Source: Oscillospiraceae bacterium (GTDB lineage: Bacteria; Bacillota; Clostridia; Oscillospirales; Ruminococcaceae). Taken from it: a DNA stretch of 64,000 nucleotides. Position numbers and translations under genes: made by a program. The stretch covers positions 1 to 64,000 of the forward strand of contig JAFSCU010000013.1 in assembly GCA_017436575.1 (NCBI GenBank), read 5' to 3'. Shown here piece by piece: positions 60,093 through 64,000 of this stretch (its first letter is position 1; each line of letters opens with the position of its first letter). The notes beneath the pieces were generated by a model. That model had not been told where the DNA came from and ran no database searches. It saw only the letters and a list, made by a program, of their open reading frames with translations.

Positions 60093-61082
60093 ATGAACAA
60101 AACTCTTGTTGTAAACCGTAACCAGTGCGAAGAAATACTTTCTGTAGAAAAATGTATTCCTTATATGAAAAAAGCTCTTGTGGGTATCAGCGATAAACAG
60201 GCCAAAGTATTGCAGAGAATAATGATTCCACACGAAAACGGCAATATGCTGGCAAATATGCCTGCATCCCTTATCAGCGAGAATGTGACAGGTTCAAAAG
60301 TTATTATTTTCCCAGGTCCACAGACAGCAAAAATGGGTACAAACCAGGGTATTATTCCACTGTTCAATATTGAAACAGGCCGGCTGATTGCTATTATCGA
60401 TGCAGAACTTATCACTGTGGTGCGCACAGCGGCCACCAGTGCTGCAGCCACAGATGTGTTGGCAAACAAAGACAGTAAAACACTGGCAATTCTGGGCAGC
60501 GGCAAACAGGGCAAAGCACACGTTCAGGGTATGCTGGCTGTAAGAGATATTGAAAAAGTGTATATGTGGGACCTTTATTTCGATGCTGCCAAAGCAGCCT
60601 GTGAACTTATGAAAACACAGTTTCCACAGGTGAAATTTATTCCTTGCGAAACTGCAAAGGAAGCTGTAATCGATGCAGATATTATCTGTACAACAACACC
60701 GGGCAAAACTGAAAATCCTGTTCTGCTGGGCAGCTGGCTGAAAGATGGTGCACATATCAATGCTGTGGGCACCTGCTCTGCACGCGGCCGCGAACTGGAC
60801 GGTGAAGCAGTAAAAAAATCTGTGATTTTCTCTGACTGGACACAGGCCTGTCATCGTGATGCAGGTGATATTATGTTCAATATCTCAGTTGGAGAACTGG
60901 CTGAAATTCCACCTATGGTTGAAATCGGTGAAGTACTGTCCGGCAGACATCCTGGCCGCACAGATGAGAAACAGATTACAATGTTTGAATCAGTTGGCAT
61001 TTCTGTGGAAGATATTGCCGCAGCAAAAATGATTTATGAATACGCCAAAGAAAACGGCATTGGTACATGGCTTGAAATTTAA
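60093..61082 (+). CDS. Ornithine cyclodeaminase/mu-crystallin family protein
   Basis: A 329-residue NAD(P)-dependent enzyme: Rossmann loop ILGSGKQGKAHVQGM (G-x-G-x-Q-G) and family blocks VRTAATSAAATDVLANK, TTPGKTENPVLLGSWLKDGA and HINAVGTCSARGRELDGE. Known activities in the family are ornithine cyclodeaminase, alanine dehydrogenase and ketimine reductase; no residue here decides among them. Start at 60093 follows AAAAGGAGA; in-frame upstream codons to 60021 lack a ribosome site. A GC-rich hairpin follows. Confidence 0.88.
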   Translation: MNKTLVVNRNQCEEILSVEKCIPYMKKALVGISDKQAKVLQRIMIPHENGNMLANMPASLISENVTGSKVIIFPGPQTAKMGTNQGIIPLFNIETGRLIAIIDAELITVVRTAATSAAATDVLANKDSKTLAILGSGKQGKAHVQGMLAVRDIEKVYMWDLYFDAAKAACELMKTQFPQVKFIPCETAKEAVIDADIICTTTPGKTENPVLLGSWLKDGAHINAVGTCSARGRELDGEAVKKSVIFSDWTQACHRDAGDIMFNISVGELAEIPPMVEIGEVLSGRHPGRTDEKQITMFESVGISVEDIAAAKMIYEYAKENGIGTWLEI

Positions 61083-61130
61083 TATTGCTTTTATAAAAAA
61101 GCCAGAATATAATTGCTATAATACATTTAA

Positions 61131-61160
61131 CAGGCACAGCATGACGCTGTGCCTGTTGTT
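61131..61160 (+). terminator. Terminator-like hairpin
   Basis: CAGGCACAGC (61131-61140), ATGAC, GCTGTGCCTG (61146-61155), then TTGTTG. The U-tract is short, so termination may be partial. Confidence 0.7.
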
Positions 61161-61189
61161 GCAGATAGGATTAAAACATGATAGTATAT

Positions 61190-61225
61190 AATCGGTTAGA
61201 AAAATTTGAATTTGTCGAACAGATG
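61190..61225 (+). repeat. KFEF-type ~30-bp repeat, copy E
   Basis: CGGTTAGAAAAATTTG followed by AATTTGTCGAACAG, the closest to consensus. It faces copy F at 62396-62428. One frame reads LEKFEFVEQMEK, but no ribosome site or consistent frame in other copies supports coding. Confidence 0.75.
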
Positions 61226-61265
61226 GAGAAAATAAAAATTTCAAATTAACGATAGGAGTATTTGT

Positions 61266-62378
61266 ATGGGTTTGTTTGATTTATTTAAGAAAAAAGATAC
61301 CAAATCAAAAGTTGAAATTTCAGAATCTACAAAAAAGACTACAATTCCAGAGTCTGACAAAAAATTCTATCAGCCAGATAGCTATTATACTGATGTTGTT
61401 CATGAAGGTACTCCTTTCGAACATCACGTTGTAACATTTGAAGAAAGAAAAAAGACAGCTATACCATCAGAACGCGGTTTATATCCAGCAGAGATACTGT
61501 TACTTGAATATTGTTCTAAAGGAATATATCCTGCTCCGAAGAACGGTTATCCTGGCTTTTGGTGGTTTTCATACGGCATTCGTGATGTCGGTGCTGCACT
61601 GAAAAACTTAGAAGAACGAGGTTATATTGAATTCGGCTCCATATGTGATTCAATAGGTAACTTTACAGTAGCCCAACTAAAAGAATTATTAATTGCACAT
61701 AATCAACCAACAACGGGCAAAAAGGCAGATTTGATAGAACGTGTGTCTACGACGATTTCCGAAATTGAATTACTCAATGCTGGCGCACAACCAAAATACA
61801 TTCTTACAAAAATTGGATGTATGGAACTTACGGATAATGCATATGTACCTTACATGCATAGTGCTCGTAATAAAACAGTTGAGGGTACAAATTTCGGAGT
61901 AGAATTTAATGTTTGGAGCATAAATAAATTACTTGGTTCAGGTGATAAATCTAATTGGAAATCTGTAGTTGATGAACAAGAACAGAAGATGGCACAAGAA
62001 ACAAGTGCTAATAACGAAGCATTAATGAAAACTTTGAAAAAAATTGATCCAAAAGGATATCGTGAATTAAAAACACAGGATCAGCAAATTGCTGCAGTAC
62101 AGAAAGCAAGGGAACAATATAATAAAGACAAAGATTTAGATGGTTATATTGCCTTTTGGGAAATGCTGTGGAAAAATGGTGGTTTGAAGTTTGAAGGAGC
62201 AGGTTGGCATTTCGAATTACCAGACTTATATATTAAAGCAAAAAGATATGATGAAGCACTTGATTTTGTTTTGAAGTTAAAAAAACAGAAACCTGACTAT
62301 GCGTACAAGTCTGATTATTATGTTAAGAAGATTGAAGAACTAAAAAACAAACAAAGCTCTCGTTCAAAAAGAAAGTAA
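61266..62378 (+). CDS. Hypothetical protein with a SAP-like domain, in a repeat-bounded segment
   Basis: A 370-residue soluble protein. Residues about 132-162 (FTVAQLKELLIAHNQPTTGK then KADLIERV) match a SAP DNA/RNA-binding helix-extension-helix. The N-terminal GLFDLFKKKDTKSKVE is charged; residues about 60-125 form a conserved-looking block (LYPAEILLLEYCSKGIYPAP); the C-terminal 150 residues are helical and contain a TPR-like stretch (LPDLYIKAKRYDEALDFVLK). Function unknown. It uses TTA, CAA and AAT codons far more than neighbours, and is flanked by inverted repeats, both pointing to transfer. ATAGGAG lies before the ATG. SAP suggests nucleic acid binding, by inference. Confidence 0.82.
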   Translation: MGLFDLFKKKDTKSKVEISESTKKTTIPESDKKFYQPDSYYTDVVHEGTPFEHHVVTFEERKKTAIPSERGLYPAEILLLEYCSKGIYPAPKNGYPGFWWFSYGIRDVGAALKNLEERGYIEFGSICDSIGNFTVAQLKELLIAHNQPTTGKKADLIERVSTTISEIELLNAGAQPKYILTKIGCMELTDNAYVPYMHSARNKTVEGTNFGVEFNVWSINKLLGSGDKSNWKSVVDEQEQKMAQETSANNEALMKTLKKIDPKGYRELKTQDQQIAAVQKAREQYNKDKDLDGYIAFWEMLWKNGGLKFEGAGWHFELPDLYIKAKRYDEALDFVLKLKKQKPDYAYKSDYYVKKIEELKNKQSSRSKRK

Positions 62379-62395
62379 TTATTGATGAAAGTAAT

Positions 62396-62428
62396 TCTGT
62401 ACGATAAATTTCAATTTCTCCAATAGTA
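62396..62428 (-). repeat. KFEF-type ~30-bp repeat, copy F (inverted)
   Basis: Minus strand: CTATTGGAGAAATTG followed by AAATTTATCGTACAG; the most diverged copy. With copy E it bounds about 1240 bp. Beyond the core, AGTATA is shared by both outer ends (61183-61188 and, inverted, 62430-62435). Confidence 0.68.
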
Positions 62429-62456
62429 ACTATACTTTTTAATATAAACAACAATA

Positions 62457-62487
62457 AAGGCCAAGCTGCAAAATGCAGCTTGGCCTT
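62457..62487 (-). terminator. Terminator of the ElaA-like gene
   Basis: AAGGCCAAGCTGCA (62457-62470) pairs with TGCAGCTTGGCCTT (62474-62487); U-run on the minus strand. Confidence 0.9.
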
Positions 62488-62519
62488 GCTGTCTTTAAAA
62501 ACTTACCGTAACAGGCGTA

Positions 62520-62963
62520 TTACAATTTTACCATCATTGGTGTATGTGGTATTCCGTCTTCCAGAAATTCTTCGCCGCAGGCTTCAAAACCGAATTTTGC
62601 ATAGAATGGCAGTGCATAGGTCTGGGCTTCAATAAATACGCTGTCAGCACCCATTTCTATTTTTGCAGCTTCCAGCCCGTGTTCCAGCACCTTTGCACCC
62701 AGTCCTTCACCACGGCGTTTTGACAGCACCCTGCCTATCTGTACTGTGTTTGTGGCTGCATCTTTTTCAAAAATACGCAGGTACGCCACTATTTCATCGC
62801 CTTCTTCCAACCATACATGCAGGCTGTCATAGTCTGTGCCGTCCACTTCCTGGTATGGACATTCCTGTTCCACTACAAACACAGCTGTTCTGATTCGCAG
62901 TATTTCATATACCTCTCTTGGTGTCAGTCGGTCAAATTTTTTGATTACAAGTGTCTGTTCCAT
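62520..62963 (-). CDS. GNAT-family N-acetyltransferase, ElaA type
   Basis: A 147-residue GNAT protein. RTAVFVVEQECPYQEVDGTD matches the ElaA subgroup (RxxVFVVEQxCPYxExDxxD), and RVLSKRRGEGLGAKVLEHGL is the acetyl-CoA loop (R-R-G-x-G-L-G). It acetylates an unknown small substrate. Monocistronic, with a hairpin terminator downstream and GGAGAGAT before the ATG. Confidence 0.87.
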   Translation of the reverse strand: MEQTLVIKKFDRLTPREVYEILRIRTAVFVVEQECPYQEVDGTDYDSLHVWLEEGDEIVAYLRIFEKDAATNTVQIGRVLSKRRGEGLGAKVLEHGLEAAKIEMGADSVFIEAQTYALPFYAKFGFEACGEEFLEDGIPHTPMMVKL

Positions 62964-63027
62964 AATATCTCTCCGTCGTTTTGATGGTAATATTCTATCA
63001 TTTTACATAAATTATGTCCAGTAATAA

Positions 63028-63056
63028 TAAACTCTCCCATTGTGTAATGGGAGAGT
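63028..63056 (-). terminator. Terminator of the ATP-grasp gene
   Basis: ACTCTCCCATT (63031-63041) pairs with AATGGGAGAGT (63046-63056); the sequence to the left on the minus strand is moderately T-rich. Confidence 0.8.
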
Positions 63057-63068
63057 CTGTTTTGTATA

Positions 63069-64000
63069 TTATTCTTTTACTGCCAACAGGTCTTTATAGA
63101 ACTGGTTCATTTCTTCTTCTGTGTCAAATGTGGCAACATACATCATATCAGCCATTGCACCGGACAGTGCTTCCGGAATTCTTTCTGCCATTTTGATTTT
63201 GTCACCGTATTTGGCCATAATTGCAACGTGGTTCATTACAAAGTCTTTGCCGTCGCGTCTGCCTGCAAATGGACACCACTGTCTGTTGCCTACCGGCATC
63301 AGTGTAGAGTCATAGGCAATCATATCGGCCCAGATTTTGTAAACGTTTGTGCTGGCAGAGAAGTTGAACAGGTCAGGTGTAAAGCCACCTGCAGGTCTCA
63401 TATTTACTTCCAGTGCCATTACATCGCCTTTTTTGCCCAGACCTTCGTGGTCTTCCAGCAGACGGAAAAATTCAAAATGAACAAATCTGCTTTTTACACC
63501 AAAGCTCTTTACTGTTGCCAGACCTGCTTTGCGCACATCTTCTTTCAGTTCTTTTACAATATAGTAAACAGAATTGTCTTTGTTGTTAACTACATCCATC
63601 AGTGAGAATGGTGTCACGTTGCCTGCTTCAAACAGTGGTTCGCCTTTGGAGTTGATGATAGCATCGTATGTGTAGATTTCAGCGTTGATGAATTCTTCCA
63701 TAATGTATGGCACGCCTGCAGGTCTGGTATTCATAAAGTTTACCAGGTCTTCATCACAGGACAGTTTATATGTAGCTTCTGCACCTACACCGTTGTCAGG
63801 TTTTACAATTACAGGGAAACCAACAACTTTCAGAAAATCTCTGCATGCTTCGATGTCATCTGTAACCAGATGGTATCTTGCTACAGGAATACCTGCCTTG
63901 GTATAGTATTCCTTCATTTTGGATTTGTATTTGATGCGAGGAATATCCTCGTTTTTAAAGCCAGTTGTAATATTGAATTCTGTTCTCAGTTTGGCATCTC
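63069..64000 (-). CDS. ATP-grasp family carboxylate-amine ligase, 5' part outside the window
   Basis: The frame stays open to the window edge; an internal ATG at 63917 is not the start, because upstream codons continue the protein (AKLRTEFNITTGFKNEDIPR and KYKSKMKEYY). About 310 residues are visible. The ATP-binding lid GFPVIVKPDNGVGAEATYKL, the VPYIMEEFINAEIYTYDAI strand and the Mg-binding ALEVNMRPAGGFTPDLFNFS (E-x-N-x-R-x-G-G) define the ATP-grasp fold. It ligates a carboxylate to an amine; substrate unknown. The YIVKELKEDVRKAGL block is unlike PurK or CarB. Confidence 0.88.
   Translation of the reverse strand, partial: DAKLRTEFNITTGFKNEDIPRIKYKSKMKEYYTKAGIPVARYHLVTDDIEACRDFLKVVGFPVIVKPDNGVGAEATYKLSCDEDLVNFMNTRPAGVPYIMEEFINAEIYTYDAIINSKGEPLFEAGNVTPFSLMDVVNNKDNSVYYIVKELKEDVRKAGLATVKSFGVKSRFVHFEFFRLLEDHEGLGKKGDVMALEVNMRPAGGFTPDLFNFSASTNVYKIWADMIAYDSTLMPVGNRQWCPFAGRRDGKDFVMNHVAIMAKYGDKIKMAERIPEALSGAMADMMYVATFDTEEEMNQFYKDLLAVKE

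Noticed and set aside
61180..62440. Target-site duplication at the ends of the 61190-62428 segment
   Set aside because: AGTATA occurs at both outer ends but in inverted orientation, so it extends the terminal repeat rather than being a direct target duplication; no convincing direct duplication was found for any pair.

Overview
The window reads as a chromosomal segment from an anaerobic, fermentative, low-GC Gram-positive bacterium, most likely a gut clostridium (class Clostridia). This is inferred from a Met T-box leader in front of metG, KtrAB-type potassium uptake, the Firmicutes-type galT, type III glutamine synthetase, pyruvate formate-lyase with its activase, formate-THF ligase, many Cys-anchored lipoproteins with strong AGGAGG ribosome sites, and U-tailed hairpin terminators after most operons. 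I cannot name the genus with confidence.

Layout. 1-252: 3' end of guaA. 767-7513: galactose uptake and Leloir genes (mglB, terminator, mglA, mglC, a small membrane protein, terminator, galK, galT). 7556-8070: non-coding segment full of hairpins and bounded by inverted copies of a ~30-bp repeat. 8072-9815 (minus): VOC protein and M28 aminopeptidase. 10062-14746: PadR repressor with two visible operators and four tandem DUF2812 membrane proteins. 14881-16857 (minus): orphan peptide-binding lipoprotein and three tRNA genes (Trp, Asp, Thr). 16989-21602: OFA-type transporter and a pyruvate formate-lyase split into a large catalytic chain and an 80-residue glycyl-radical chain, then the activase. 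21651-22575: one-gene segment bounded by the same repeat. 22672-27602 (minus): M20 amidohydrolase, then murD, GNAT and Met-gamma-lyase-family genes in an overlapping operon. 27859-31704: glutamine synthetase III, GNAT, lipoprotein, 2H phosphoesterase. 31812-34550: metal P-type ATPase, a separate HMA metallochaperone and an ArsR-type sensor with two palindromic operators. 34675-38097: OFA transporter and ktrB-ktrA. 38131-39765 (minus): acetyltransferase and an HTH/DUF2975 pair. 39903-41570 (minus): fhs. 41824-48699: nifS-like, thiI, a very large CinA fusion protein and threonine aldolase. 48739-56251: toroid lipoprotein, FemX-like, T-box-metG, formate channel, YwaF-like protein, tatD. 56541-61082: flavoprotein reductase lipoprotein, aldo/keto reductase, MntP/YtaF-like protein, ornithine cyclodeaminase family. 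61190-62428: second one-gene repeat-bounded segment (SAP-domain protein). 62520-64000 (minus): ElaA-like GNAT and a partial ATP-grasp enzyme.

How the parts fit. Formate is a recurring theme: the split PFL makes formate and acetyl-CoA, the FNT channel can export formate and Fhs charges it onto tetrahydrofolate. Galactose uptake and phosphorylation feed the same fermentation. The two most unusual coding features are the two-chain pyruvate formate-lyase (18461-20835) and a single reading frame of about 1130 codons joining CinA, a membrane helix, a sortase-B-like domain without catalytic His and Cys, and a SpoIID domain (44241-47642). The most unusual non-coding feature is a repeat present six times, always as three convergent pairs enclosing short segments, two of which carry one foreign-looking gene each.
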